From the NCBI RefSeq assembly GCF_003382285.1, contig NZ_QTJR01000001.1:496001-560000 (forward strand): a stretch of 64,000 bases of DNA, in the 5' to 3' direction. Of the stretch, positions 49,877-59,697 are shown piece after piece; position 1 is the stretch's first letter; every line of letters begins with the position of its first letter. The position numbers and the translations under genes are program-made. The notes below the pieces were generated by a model. That model ran no database searches, had not been told where the DNA came from, and worked only from the letters and a program-made list of their open reading frames with translations. The stretch is from Lysobacter soli (GTDB taxonomy: Bacteria; Pseudomonadota; Gammaproteobacteria; Xanthomonadales; Xanthomonadaceae).

Positions 49877-52717
49877 TCAGAACCGGTAAGCCGCGCTCAC
49901 CAGGTAATAACGACCGCGCGGGTCGTCGTAGGCGATGTCGTAACCGCCCTTCGCCGGATCGTAGTTGCGCGGCTCGCGATCGGTGAGGTTGTCGATGTTC
50001 AGCGACAACCGCCAGTTGTCGAACCCGGTGTACGCGAGATACAGGTCGGCCGTGGTCGACGACGGCGTGCGGCAACGCCCCGCCTGCGTGTTGAGCGTCG
50101 GGCACTTGCCCGCGGGCGATGCGATCTCCACCGGACCGAGCTGGTGCACGTTGAGCGTCGTGATCCAGTCGCCGAACATCCACTCCGCTCCCGCCAGCAC
50201 CGAACGCTTCGGCGAACCGTGTCCGGCGTAATCGAGTTCCGGTGCGTCCGGGCTCGCCTGTCGCGTCAGCGATTCGAGGTAGCTTGCCGCGAGCCGGAAG
50301 GTGAAGCGCCCGGCCGATGTCGTGTCGAGGCGGTACTCCGATTGCAGTTCCCAGCCGTCGACCTGCGTGCGGCCGACGTTGGTGAAGTAGTCGTTGATCG
50401 CGACGAGTTGCCCCTGCTCGTTGCGTTCGTGCGACAGCGGGAACGCTTCCGGATCCGACAACGCATCGGTCGTCACGATTTCGTTGCGACGACGGATGCG
50501 GAAGCGGTCCAGGCTCACGTCGAACGCCTGCGTCGGCGCCCACACCAGGCCCAGCGTCTGGCTGCGGGAGGTCTCCGGCGCGAGGTCCGGATTCTCGATC
50601 GCCCCGTGCGTGACGATGCAGTAGTCCACGCCCATGAAGTTCGTCGGAATCGCGCAGGGCGCCATCGCCGGCGTCGCTTCGACGACTTCGAACGTGCCGC
50701 CGGCGATGCTCGGCCGGCGCAGTTCGAACAGCGATGGCGCGCGATACCCGGTCGCCGACGTCGCGCGCACGGTGAGCGTCTCCATCGGCATCCACTTCAG
50801 CCCGAACATCGGCGAGGTTTCGCTGCCGTAGCCCTGGCGGCTGTCGATGCGCCATGCGAGGTCGGCGTGCAGCCACGTCGCGACCGGCAGGCTCATCTCG
50901 GCATAGAACGCCGAACTGGTCTGGCTGTCGTCGAGCCGGCTTTTCTGCGCGCCGAGCGCGACGTCACCGTCGAGCATGCGCTGGTCGGGTTCGTTGCGCA
51001 GCGCATCGCGCATCCATTCCACGCCGAGCGCGGTCTGCGCCTCGCCGCCAGGCAGCGAGAACCACGAGCCATTCACCGCGAAGGTGAACTGGTCGAAGCG
51101 CGCCTCCCCTTCCACTTCCACCCGCGGCGACAGCGCGCGCAGCACGTCGGGCGGGTTGTCGGGCGAATTGAAGCGGTAGCTGTAGTCGACCAGCGCCTGC
51201 GACAGCGCAGCGTTGCTGATCAGCCCGTCGATCTGGTTGTCGACACGGCTTTGATGGTGCGACGCGCCCGCGCGCCACTCCCAGTCGCGCCACAAGCCCG
51301 ACAGCCCCAGGTCGAGGTCGACCGTGCGCGACTCGCTGCGACTGCGGATCGGGCCAACGTCGAAGAAGGCGTAGTCCAGCTGCGTGGGAATATCGGGAAA
51401 CAGGTTGTCCGGATGTCCATCCGGCATCGGGATCGCGCCGTGCAGCGGCGCCGCCTGCAGACTCTGGCGCACCTGTCCCAGGCGAAGCGAGCCGTCGAAC
51501 TCCAGCGTGTCGCCGAGCGGCTGGCGCAGGCGCGTGTAGACCGCTCCGCTTTCCAGTTCCGGCTGCAGCGTCAGGTAACGCGGCACGTCGAGAAAGCAGC
51601 CGCCGTTCGCGGCGCGTACATCGTCCGGGCACGCGGGCTGGATGATTTCCAGGTCGAACAGGCTGAAATAGCCCAGCGGAATGCGCCGGTCGGCCAGGCC
51701 ATGGCGACTCAGGTCGGCGGTGCGCCACGAGCGCGCATCGCCCTCCAGGGCCTCGCGGTGGAAGTAATCGGCACCGAGGAAGAAGTTGCCGCCGCGCTTT
51801 GTTCCTTCGCCATAGCTCAGCGACAGGCGTCGCTGCTCGGCATCGCCGCGCTCGGACAGGCCATAGCGCGCGGTGACTTCGCCACCCTGCTGTTCCTTCT
51901 TCAGGATGATGTTGATGACGCCGGCCATGGCATCGGCGCCGTAGATGGCCGAGGCACCGCCGCGCATCACTTCGATGCGGTCGACCATCGTGAGCGGAAT
52001 GCCGTTGAGGTCGGTCAGGCCGCCGAGGTCGGCCGACGCAAGGCCGTAGTTCGCTACGCGACGTCCGTCGATCAGGATCAGTGTCGCCCGCGGACCCAGG
52101 CCGTAGAGGCTCGTCGTCGCCGCGGCGGCGAAGGGCTGCTGCGAGTTGAAGCTGCCGTCGGTCGCCACGTCAACCGGATGGTGGCTGATCATGCCGGGCT
52201 GGTAGCTCAGCAGCTCGAACACCGTCTGGTAGCCGCTCGCCTCGATCTGCGCGCGGCTGATGCGCGTGAGCGGCGCGGGCGTGACGACGTCGATCGACGC
52301 GCGCGGAATGTGCGTGCCGGTCACTTCCACCGTCGCCAGTTCGACCGGCTCGCGCACTGGCGCGGGCACCGGGGCCGCAACCTCAGGCGTCGGGGCGCGT
52401 TCGATCAGGAACGTGTTCGGCGTGACCTGTACGGCGTGCAGATCGCTGCCCTGCAACAGCACGTCGAGTGCGCGCGCCGCCGGCAGGTCGGCCTGCAGGC
52501 CGGACGAGCGGCGTTCGCCGACCAGCGCGGGCGCGTACATCAACTGCACGCGGCCCTGCGTGGCGAGCGTCTGCAATGCGTGGTCGAGGCTGCCCGCCGG
52601 AATGACGAAGCGTACGGACGCGGGCGACGTCGACTCCGCGGCGCACACCGGCGCCGCCGCGCAGGCCATCGAAAGGGCTCCGGCAATGGCGAGGGCGAGT
52701 CGGAACTTCCTGGCCAT
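49877..52717 (-). CDS. TonB-dependent receptor with N-terminal STN signalling domain
   Basis: A 946-residue outer-membrane receptor. A signal peptide (about 1-26) is followed by a secretin/TonB short domain (STN, about 35-105, FVIPAGSLDHALQTLATQGR), a plug (about 140-270, with VDRIEVMRGGASAIYGADAMAGVINIILKK quoted in part as RIEVMRGGASAIYGADA) and a barrel ending SAAYRF. The STN domain contacts a FecR-type anti-sigma, and a FecR gene lies 139 bp upstream on the same strand. The ligand is unknown; four barrel-loop cysteines (PACPDD, GGCFLD) may form disulfides. Confidence 0.94.
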   Translation of the reverse strand: MARKFRLALAIAGALSMACAAAPVCAAESTSPASVRFVIPAGSLDHALQTLATQGRVQLMYAPALVGERRSSGLQADLPAARALDVLLQGSDLHAVQVTPNTFLIERAPTPEVAAPVPAPVREPVELATVEVTGTHIPRASIDVVTPAPLTRISRAQIEASGYQTVFELLSYQPGMISHHPVDVATDGSFNSQQPFAAAATTSLYGLGPRATLILIDGRRVANYGLASADLGGLTDLNGIPLTMVDRIEVMRGGASAIYGADAMAGVINIILKKEQQGGEVTARYGLSERGDAEQRRLSLSYGEGTKRGGNFFLGADYFHREALEGDARSWRTADLSRHGLADRRIPLGYFSLFDLEIIQPACPDDVRAANGGCFLDVPRYLTLQPELESGAVYTRLRQPLGDTLEFDGSLRLGQVRQSLQAAPLHGAIPMPDGHPDNLFPDIPTQLDYAFFDVGPIRSRSESRTVDLDLGLSGLWRDWEWRAGASHHQSRVDNQIDGLISNAALSQALVDYSYRFNSPDNPPDVLRALSPRVEVEGEARFDQFTFAVNGSWFSLPGGEAQTALGVEWMRDALRNEPDQRMLDGDVALGAQKSRLDDSQTSSAFYAEMSLPVATWLHADLAWRIDSRQGYGSETSPMFGLKWMPMETLTVRATSATGYRAPSLFELRRPSIAGGTFEVVEATPAMAPCAIPTNFMGVDYCIVTHGAIENPDLAPETSRSQTLGLVWAPTQAFDVSLDRFRIRRRNEIVTTDALSDPEAFPLSHERNEQGQLVAINDYFTNVGRTQVDGWELQSEYRLDTTSAGRFTFRLAASYLESLTRQASPDAPELDYAGHGSPKRSVLAGAEWMFGDWITTLNVHQLGPVEIASPAGKCPTLNTQAGRCRTPSSTTADLYLAYTGFDNWRLSLNIDNLTDREPRNYDPAKGGYDIAYDDPRGRYYLVSAAYRF

Positions 52718-52856
52718 TGGCGATTGCGCGAGTCAACGTGAAAGTTGCTCACACGATACGAGAGCGCGGCTTCGCCGCGCAACGTTTGTTTAACGATCCG
52801 GTGTGCGCGCAATGCCGCCGTTCGCTTGACCGCTACCGGCGGGAGCGTCGTACGCG

Positions 52857-53831
52857 TCAGTTGTCGCGACGATGCAGCACGATCTCGTCCGCTCCGCGAC
52901 GTTCGGCACGCAGCGACCAGCCGCGCTCCAGCACCGCCACCAGGGCATCCTGGTCGCCGGCGTGGAAGACGCCACTCACCGTCAGCCCGCCGAGTGCCGG
53001 ATCGGCCAGCCGCACCTGCTGCTTCGAATACTTGTTCATCTCCGCCAGCAGTTCGTCCAGGCGGCGCTGCTTGAACACCAGGTCGCCCTGCGGCCAGGCG
53101 CGCGCGCTCGCCACGTCCAGCGGCGCCTTCGGACCGATGCGGCCAGCGGCATCCACGCTCACCGCCTCGCCAGGCGCCAGGCGCGCGACGGCGCGGTCGC
53201 CCGTCGTGCTTACATCGACGCGGCCTTCGAGCAGCCCTACGTCCACCGCGCCCTCGCGCCGAGCGACCTGGAAGGTCGTGCCGACGTCGCGCACGACGCT
53301 CGGGCCGGCCTTCACCAGGAACGGCCGCTGCGCATCGACGCCGACGACGAACTGCGCACGGCCGCGTTCGAGTTCGACGACGCGTTCGCGCGAATCGAAC
53401 GTGGCCGTCAGCTGCGTGCCGGTGTCGAGCAGTACGACGGTGCCGTCGGCGAGCGTCACTTCGCTCTGCTGGCCCGTCGTGGTGGCGTAGCGGTGCGAAG
53501 TCGCGGCGGTTTCCGGCTCGTAGCGCCACCAGATCGCCGCCACGGCGACCACCAGCACCGCGGCAGCGGCGGCCGGCAGCCACGCGTTGAACGGGCGTGC
53601 GGGCGTGCGACGGATGGCGCGCGTGGTCGCGCGCAGCATCTCGTCGGAGCGCAGTTGCGCCGACAGCGCCTGCACGCGCTCCATTTCCAGCCACGCTTCG
53701 ATGTTTCGCGGCGACTGCGCCAGCCAGTCCTCGAAGGCCGCCCGGTCGGCCGGCGTGCAGTCGGGCGCCATCAGGCGCGCCATCCACGCTTCGGCCTCGC
53801 CGTCGGCCGGCTGCCACGTCCGTGTGTTCAT
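52857..53831 (-). CDS. FecR-family anti-sigma factor
   Basis: A 324-residue transmembrane regulator. A cytoplasmic N-terminal domain (DUF4880-like, EAWMARLMAPDCTPADRAAFEDWLAQ, quoted in part as FEDWLAQSPRN) is followed by one membrane helix (AWLPAAAAAVLVVAVAAIWW, about 85-105) and a periplasmic FecR domain (GQQSEVTLADGTVVLLDTGTQL in part, then RGRAQFVVGVDAQRPF and DVGTTFQVARR). It should transduce the receptor signal to the sigma factor. Its ATG overlaps the sigma-factor stop. Confidence 0.94.
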   Translation of the reverse strand: MNTRTWQPADGEAEAWMARLMAPDCTPADRAAFEDWLAQSPRNIEAWLEMERVQALSAQLRSDEMLRATTRAIRRTPARPFNAWLPAAAAAVLVVAVAAIWWRYEPETAATSHRYATTTGQQSEVTLADGTVVLLDTGTQLTATFDSRERVVELERGRAQFVVGVDAQRPFLVKAGPSVVRDVGTTFQVARREGAVDVGLLEGRVDVSTTGDRAVARLAPGEAVSVDAAGRIGPKAPLDVASARAWPQGDLVFKQRRLDELLAEMNKYSKQQVRLADPALGGLTVSGVFHAGDQDALVAVLERGWSLRAERRGADEIVLHRRDN

Positions 53832-54658
53832 GTGCGTTCCTCGCGATCGGCGCCTTCGCTGCGCAGCTTCGTACGCAGCAGCGACAGCGCCTTTCCGATG
53901 TGCTTCTCGACGGCCTTCACCGAGATCCCGCAGTGCTGCGCGATCTGGCTGTAACTGAGGCCATCGATGCGGTTGAGCAGGTACACCTGCCGGCAGCGCT
54001 CCGGCAGTTGCAGGATCGCCGCGCGCACCAGCGCCAGTTCCTGTTCGTGCCCGATGCGCGTCTCGTGGGTGGGTTCCAGCGACGGCAGGCCGACGAAATC
54101 CTGGTCCAGGCTCACGTGCGCAAAGACCTGCCGCGTCGAATCGCGGCGACCGCGGTCGTGGATCACGTTGATGGCGATGCGGTACATCAGCGGGCGCAGC
54201 TGTTCGACCGGCTGCGCGCGGTAGCGCATGAGGCGCACCAGCGCTTCCTGCGCGACGTCCTGGGCGTCGTCGTCGCCGATGCGGCGGCTCAGCCACGCGA
54301 CCAGCATCGGACGGTGTTCGCGCAGGAACTGGTCGAAGCCGTCCCCACCCGCGCCTGTCGCGGCGTGGGCGTCCTCGTCCTGGCTGGATCGCATCGCGCC
54401 CGACGGGGTCATGCCGATCGCCTTGCCGTGCGGCAGGGCCAGCCCGAAGGCCGAGAACGATTCGAACGCATGGTAGGGACCGGCGGCTCCAGCGGGGACG
54501 GGTTCGGCGCGGTCCGGATCGCCCCACTTCCAGCCCGCTTCCACGTCGGAAAGCAGGCCCTCATCACCGGACAGCACTTCGCTCAAGGCGAATTTGTAGC
54601 ATGCGCGCGCCGCCCATGCGGAGGCCTCGGCCGCCGTCAAGGCATCCGGATCCGTCAT
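53828..54658 (-). CDS. ECF sigma factor (FecI type)
   Basis: RNA polymerase sigma factor. Region 2 is QFLREHRPMLVAWLSRRIGDDDAQDVAQEALVRLMRY (in part) and region 4 is LQLPERCRQVYLLNRIDGLSYSQIA...VEKHIGKAL, both complete. The sigma core needs only the last 185 or so residues. The frame stays open to 54685, adding about 90 residues (MTDPDALTAAEASAWAARAC onward) of no known family. Starts at 54412 or 54394 would give a standard-length sigma, so the N-terminus is uncertain. Confidence 0.85.
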   Translation of the reverse strand: MTDPDALTAAEASAWAARACYKFALSEVLSGDEGLLSDVEAGWKWGDPDRAEPVPAGAAGPYHAFESFSAFGLALPHGKAIGMTPSGAMRSSQDEDAHAATGAGGDGFDQFLREHRPMLVAWLSRRIGDDDAQDVAQEALVRLMRYRAQPVEQLRPLMYRIAINVIHDRGRRDSTRQVFAHVSLDQDFVGLPSLEPTHETRIGHEQELALVRAAILQLPERCRQVYLLNRIDGLSYSQIAQHCGISVKAVEKHIGKALSLLRTKLRSEGADREERT

Positions 54659-54738
54659 GAGTGCGTGGTGCGCGCGTCCGTCCATGCCAGATCAACGCAG
54701 GCTGCCGCCCCTACCCCACCGCCCACGGCCGCGTCCGT

Positions 54739-56289
54739 TCAGCTCTGCAACGCGGTTCTCATTGGCTCAAGCCATCGGGAATAGCGGCGCCATTTGGGTT
54801 CCGCGCGGCTGAGCACGCCTTCACGAACCTGCACGGCGCTGGCCGTGGCGACGCCGCGGCCTTCGCCACGCGGGTCGAGCATGGCCGGCATGAAGTCCAA
54901 CCCGCAGAAGGCGGCGACTTGGCGCATCACCGGCTCGGGGTCGGCGGTCAGGGCCGCGTAGTCGACGTCGAGCACGCGCCCGGGGAAGCGCGCCTGCCAG
55001 TGCGCCATCAGGCGCTGGTACTGCGCGTGGTAGTCGGCCAGTTCGTGCTGCCCGTAGGAATGCGGGTTCGCGTCGGAGAACAGCTCGCGCAGGTTGGAGA
55101 AACACGTCTCCATCGGGTCCCGCCGCATGTGGAGGATCTTCGCGTTGGGCAGCGCGCGGCAGATATGGCCGATGTGGAAGAAGTTGGTCGGCAGCTTGTC
55201 GATGAACGCGGTCGCGCCGTCGAGTCGCCAGGCGACCCCGTCGAGGTAACCACGCCCGACCCCGGTGAAATCGACGTCGCGCGCACGCTGCACGACGGCC
55301 GTGTCGATCACGCCGCGGCAATGCCGATCGGTGGCTTCGCGCATGCGCGAAGTGAAGTCGTACAGCTCGCCCAGCGCGGCGACAGCCGGATGCGCCGCGA
55401 GCAGCTGTTCGAGCAGCGTCGTGCCCGAACGGTGCATGCCGACGATGAAGATCGGCGTGGCGTCGTCGGCAGAAACGGAATGCGACGCCGGCGAGGTCGG
55501 CGCGGCAATGAGCGCGTCCACCAGCGCAGCGGTTTCCGACGCCGAGTAGCGCAACGTCGAGCGCTTGGCGCGGCAGCCCAGCTCCAGCGCCTGCCAGGCC
55601 GCGGCGGCGTCGCCGAGGTCGTCGTATTCCTTGTGCAGCGCGAACGCGAGCAGCGCGACCTCGTCCGCGCGACGGCCCGGGCGCGCCAGTTGCGCGCGGA
55701 TCGCGTCGACGTGGTTCGACTCCGGCGTCTGCCTGCGCAGGCGGGACAGCGCCCACCATGCCGAGGCGAGTTCCGGCGCGCGTCGCACGCAGCGCATCAG
55801 ATCGGCTTCGGCCTCGTCGAAACGACCCAGGTAGGTGAGCACCTGCCCGCGCGACACCAGCGTCGGCGGGTAATCGGGATCGCCACGCCTGGCTTCGTCC
55901 AGCAGCGCGAGCGCTTCTTCCTGGCGGTTGAGGTAACTCAACTGCGCGGCCATGGTCAGCAGCAGCGGAATGCCCACCTCGCGCAGCGGTGGCAGGCGCT
56001 GGAGGATGTCGCGGATCGCGCCGGCTTCGTTGAACGTGCGCAGCCGGCGCACGAGTTCCTGCAGCGACGCCTCGTTCCGTGGCTTGAGCGCGTGCGCGCG
56101 CATCGCGGCCTCGCGTGCGGCGCGGTAATGGCCATCGAGCGATTCGACGTACGACAACTGCAACGACGCGCGCGCATCGTCGGGCGCGAGCGTCTGCGCG
56201 GCGTGCAGCGCGTGCCGCGCCTGGGCGAAGTCGCGCTGCGCGGCCATCCGCTCGGCGCGTTCCAGCAGGGAATCGATGTTCTGGCTCAT
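54739..56289 (-). CDS. TPR-containing sulfotransferase
   Basis: A 516-residue protein. TPR-like helices cover about 1-260 (LLERAERMAAQRDFAQARHAL and similar). The C-terminal sulfotransferase domain (about 275-516) has the PAPS-binding loop IFIVGMHRSGTTLLEQLLAAHP in part and the 3'-phosphate region RRDPMETCFSNL. Acceptor unknown. Such genes commonly follow TonB receptors in Xanthomonadaceae. I chose ATG 56289 because a terminator ends only 8 bp before it. Confidence 0.9.
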   Translation of the reverse strand: MSQNIDSLLERAERMAAQRDFAQARHALHAAQTLAPDDARASLQLSYVESLDGHYRAAREAAMRAHALKPRNEASLQELVRRLRTFNEAGAIRDILQRLPPLREVGIPLLLTMAAQLSYLNRQEEALALLDEARRGDPDYPPTLVSRGQVLTYLGRFDEAEADLMRCVRRAPELASAWWALSRLRRQTPESNHVDAIRAQLARPGRRADEVALLAFALHKEYDDLGDAAAAWQALELGCRAKRSTLRYSASETAALVDALIAAPTSPASHSVSADDATPIFIVGMHRSGTTLLEQLLAAHPAVAALGELYDFTSRMREATDRHCRGVIDTAVVQRARDVDFTGVGRGYLDGVAWRLDGATAFIDKLPTNFFHIGHICRALPNAKILHMRRDPMETCFSNLRELFSDANPHSYGQHELADYHAQYQRLMAHWQARFPGRVLDVDYAALTADPEPVMRQVAAFCGLDFMPAMLDPRGEGRGVATASAVQVREGVLSRAEPKWRRYSRWLEPMRTALQS

Positions 56290-56296
56290 CTCGCTC

Positions 56297-56343
56297 AAAA
56301 AAAGCCGCGTCCGCCCCGTGCGTGTGCACGAGGCGGGCGCGGC
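56297..56343 (-). terminator. Rho-independent terminator between the second TonB receptor and the sulfotransferase
   Basis: On the - strand an imperfect 18-bp stem (GCCGCGCCCGCC.. with GGCGGACGCGGC) closes on ACAC and is followed by seven T. It ends 8 bp before the sulfotransferase start. Confidence 0.9.
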
Positions 56344-56353
56344 GCACTGCGGG

Positions 56354-59300
56354 TTACCAGTTGTACTGCACCATGAAACGCACCGCACGCGGCGCCTGGT
56401 ACACGGTCGGCGTCAGGTAGGTGATGTCGCGCAGCGAGTTGCCGGTGCTGTCCTCGCCGGACTCGTCCACCGCCAGCGCATCCTGGCGGTTGAAGACGTT
56501 GAACACGTCCACCTTCAGCGCCAATCGTCCTTCGGCGAAGGACGGGCGATACGCCACGTTGAGGTCCAGGTTGTAGATGTCGGACGTACGGCCGGCCGTA
56601 CCACGCGGCACCACCGCGCCGTCGCAGTAGAAGTAGCTGTTGCCGTAACCGATGTCGTCATCCACCGGATTCACGCCGAAGCAGTTGACCGGGCGCCCGC
56701 TCTGGTAGAGGAAGTTCGCGCCGGCCGACCACTGGTCGTTGAACTCGTAGTTGCCGAACAGCTTCAGCGTGTGGCGACGGTCGTTGGGCAGGTAGCCTTC
56801 CGAACCGATCATCAGCTCCGGATAGTCGAAGTCCTGCGTCACGCCGGTGTCGTCCTGGCCGATGTCGGACTTCACGCCACCTTCGGCGTTGCCCTTGTTC
56901 TTCGCCCAGGTGTACGAACCCTGCAGGAAGAACCTGTCGGTCAGCTGGCCCTCGGCGAAAAACTCCAGCGCCTGGTAGGTGCGCTTGGCCTTCGGACCGA
57001 TGCGGTCGGCCGGGATGTACACGTCTTCCAGCGTGCCGTCGGCGTCGATGTCGATCTGGATGTCCAGGTCGCTGCCGGGGTTGTAGATGTGGCAGAACGC
57101 GAACGCCGGGTTGTACGAGTCGATGGCGTACCCGTTCTCGTCGGCCCACTCGGCCAGGATGCGGTAATCGCACTGGTCGTCGATGCCGCGCTTGAGGTCG
57201 CGGTAGATCGCGCGAACGCCGCCGGAGAAGTTGTCCGTGATCGCCGCCTGAAAGCCGAGGATGTACTCGTCCTGGTACTGCGGATCGAGGTTCCTGGACG
57301 TCACCGTGCGCGGATCCTTGCCGGTGCCGAACTCGTTGTTGAGGTAGGACAGCGCGTCGCGCGCATCGCCCGTGGCGTGCGGGTTGATCGGTGCGCCGGT
57401 GACCGGATCGACGCCGTCGTAATACAGGTATTCCTGGCTGTACAGCGACGGGCTTGAACCGCGAATGGCCACGTTCGAGGCGATCGGCAACGCGTAGCGA
57501 CCGGCGTTACCGAAGATCTTGAACGTCGAATCGCCGTTGACGTCCCACGAGAAGCCCAGGCGCGGACCGAACTGGTTGTCCTGCTTGACGTAGGTCTGGC
57601 CTTCGCCGTTCTTGTTCTCGAAGCTGTCCCAGCGCAGGCCGACGTAGGCGATGAAGTTGTCGGTGATGCTCCAGTTGTCCTCGACGTAGAACGCACGCGA
57701 ATCGACCTCGACGTTCGCGCCGGTCTGGAAGACGCGGCGACGCACCATCTCCTCGTCGCGGCGGACCACGTAACGCCATGCGGCGCCGCCCTCGCTCGCC
57801 TCGCCGTCGCGCGACTTGAACGTGTCGGTGTCGTAGCCGAAACGCAGCAGGTGTGCGCCCAGCTGCCATTCGGCATCGATGCGGAACTGCTCGCGCTTGT
57901 CGCGTGCGTCCTGCAGGCCGAGGTTGTGCGCGGTGGTGTCTGCGCCGGTCAGGAACGCGCACGAGCTGGTGTACGCCGGGATGAGGCCGGCGACCGCATC
58001 TGGACGGCCATCGGTCACCAGCGGGCAACCCTGCGCGCCGACGATGCCGGTGGCGTTGTCGGGGCTGACGTTGCCGTCGTAGACCAGGCGCTGGCCGGCG
58101 GCGTTCACCGCGTAGTTGTTGCGCTTGTACTCGCCGGTGCCGTAGAGCGCGCTCAGCGTGAAGGTGTCGGTGAAATAGCCCGTGTACTTCAGGACGTAGT
58201 TTTCGCCGCCGTTCTCGTCGTGCACCGTGCCCAGGTAGTTCTGGCGGACGCTCTGGCCCTGCGGATTGGAGAAGACGTCGCGCTCGCTTTCCTTCTTGTC
58301 GGAGAAGCCGGTGAATTCCAGCAGGTTGGCGTCGTTGATGTTCCAGTCCAGCTTGACGAGCCAGTTCGGGTTCTTCGCGGTTTCGCTGTCGTTGGCGACG
58401 CTGATGTTGTCGCCGAAGTTGCGGATGCCGCTTTCCCGGCCGTACTGCACCAGCGCGTAGCCGAACAGCGTGTCCTTCACCAGCGCGCCGCTGGCCCACA
58501 CCGACGCGATGGTCTCGTCGCCGAGCTTGTCGCGCGAGTTGTCTTCCACGAGCAGGCCGCTGGGCGAATAGCGGCTCTTGCCGTCCCCGCGCAGGCTTTC
58601 GGGCGTGTAGAAGATGTTGCCGCCCGCGTGGAACTCGTTGGTGCCGCGCTTGGTGATCAGGTTGACCACGCCGCCCAGCGCGCGGCCGAACTCGGCGCCG
58701 TAGCCGCCGGTCTTGATCTGCTGCTCGCCGATCGCCTCGAACGGGATGTTGGCGAAGTTCAGGCCCTTGAACGAGTTGGTGATGTTGAAGCCGTTGACGA
58801 AGTAGGCGTTCTCTGCCACCGACGCACCGCCGAACGAGGCGAGGTTGCCGAAGGCCGCATCGCCCTTCACCGTGCCCGGCGCCAGCAGCGCGACGCTGGT
58901 GACGTCACGCGGCACCGGGATCTTCGCGATCTGCTCTGCGGTGAGGATCGTGGTCGATTCCACCGACGAGACGTCGATGGGGTTGACCATCGCCATCGCG
59001 GTGACCTGCACCGCGTCCAGCGTCGTCGCGCCGCTGGCAGCGGCTGCGGCGAAATTCACCGACGTACCGGTACCGACGTTGACGGTGACGTTCTCGCGCG
59101 TCGAGGTGGTGCCGTCGGCGCGTTGCAGGGTGACGCGATAGTTGCCGGTCGGCAGTGCGGACGCGCGATACGAGCCATCGCTGCCGACGCGGATCTCGCG
59201 TTTGAAACCGGTCGACGGATTCTCGACCAGCACGGTGTCGCCCGCCTGCGCTTGGCCGAAGACGGCGCCGGCCGTATTCGACTGGGCGTGGACGTTACTC

Positions 59301-59371
59301 GCAAAACAAAGGCCAAGCGCTACCGTCAGCGCGCTGCGTCGCAGCGCACGATTCATCGTTGTTCTTGCCAC
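56354..59371 (-). CDS. Oar-like TonB-dependent receptor with carboxypeptidase-regulatory domain
   Basis: A 1005-residue outer-membrane protein. A signal peptide ends near AHAQ|SNT. A CarboxypepD_reg/transthyretin-like domain (about 30-115, SDGSYRASALPTGNYRVTLQ) precedes the plug (about 130-240, TSVALLAPGTVKGDAAFGN, GGYGAEFGRALGGVVNLITK) and a large barrel ending VRFMVQYNW. This layout matches OmpA-related/Oar receptors that take up large peptides or polysaccharides. The ligand is unknown. Start could also be the ATG at 59356. Confidence 0.94.
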   Translation of the reverse strand: MARTTMNRALRRSALTVALGLCFASNVHAQSNTAGAVFGQAQAGDTVLVENPSTGFKREIRVGSDGSYRASALPTGNYRVTLQRADGTTSTRENVTVNVGTGTSVNFAAAAASGATTLDAVQVTAMAMVNPIDVSSVESTTILTAEQIAKIPVPRDVTSVALLAPGTVKGDAAFGNLASFGGASVAENAYFVNGFNITNSFKGLNFANIPFEAIGEQQIKTGGYGAEFGRALGGVVNLITKRGTNEFHAGGNIFYTPESLRGDGKSRYSPSGLLVEDNSRDKLGDETIASVWASGALVKDTLFGYALVQYGRESGIRNFGDNISVANDSETAKNPNWLVKLDWNINDANLLEFTGFSDKKESERDVFSNPQGQSVRQNYLGTVHDENGGENYVLKYTGYFTDTFTLSALYGTGEYKRNNYAVNAAGQRLVYDGNVSPDNATGIVGAQGCPLVTDGRPDAVAGLIPAYTSSCAFLTGADTTAHNLGLQDARDKREQFRIDAEWQLGAHLLRFGYDTDTFKSRDGEASEGGAAWRYVVRRDEEMVRRRVFQTGANVEVDSRAFYVEDNWSITDNFIAYVGLRWDSFENKNGEGQTYVKQDNQFGPRLGFSWDVNGDSTFKIFGNAGRYALPIASNVAIRGSSPSLYSQEYLYYDGVDPVTGAPINPHATGDARDALSYLNNEFGTGKDPRTVTSRNLDPQYQDEYILGFQAAITDNFSGGVRAIYRDLKRGIDDQCDYRILAEWADENGYAIDSYNPAFAFCHIYNPGSDLDIQIDIDADGTLEDVYIPADRIGPKAKRTYQALEFFAEGQLTDRFFLQGSYTWAKNKGNAEGGVKSDIGQDDTGVTQDFDYPELMIGSEGYLPNDRRHTLKLFGNYEFNDQWSAGANFLYQSGRPVNCFGVNPVDDDIGYGNSYFYCDGAVVPRGTAGRTSDIYNLDLNVAYRPSFAEGRLALKVDVFNVFNRQDALAVDESGEDSTGNSLRDITYLTPTVYQAPRAVRFMVQYNW

Positions 59372-59697
59372 GTTTTGGATCCCCTAAGTGATGGGTGTGC
59401 CTTCCCCCCGAAGGCGAGCCGAATATGACTTTCGGCATCCCGGCGCTTCAATGCACGCGACGTGAAATAGTCTTAATCAAGCCATAACAGGCGGATTCAG
59501 AAAGTTTTGGCGACAACATCGGCAAAGCCCAAAGTGGCTTTCCGGACAAAACGGCGCTTGCCCGTACGTTGCGATTGCTCTAGCTACGTGGTGCGCCGCG
59601 GCAGGGGGCACTCCCGGCGACCCTTGGCGGCATCCCGCGGCCAAGGGGCCCGATCCCGTACAATTCCGCCGTTTGCCCACCCACCACCGAGGCCCCC
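59372..59697. other. Divergent control region of the Oar-like receptor and pyrH
   Basis: No gene. An AT-richer patch (59461-59520) probably carries the receptor promoter on the - strand. For pyrH, two candidates exist: TTGCCC-17 bp-TAGCTA (59558-59586) and a lone -10 TACAAT (59659-59664) 34 bp before the start codon. Confidence 0.5.
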
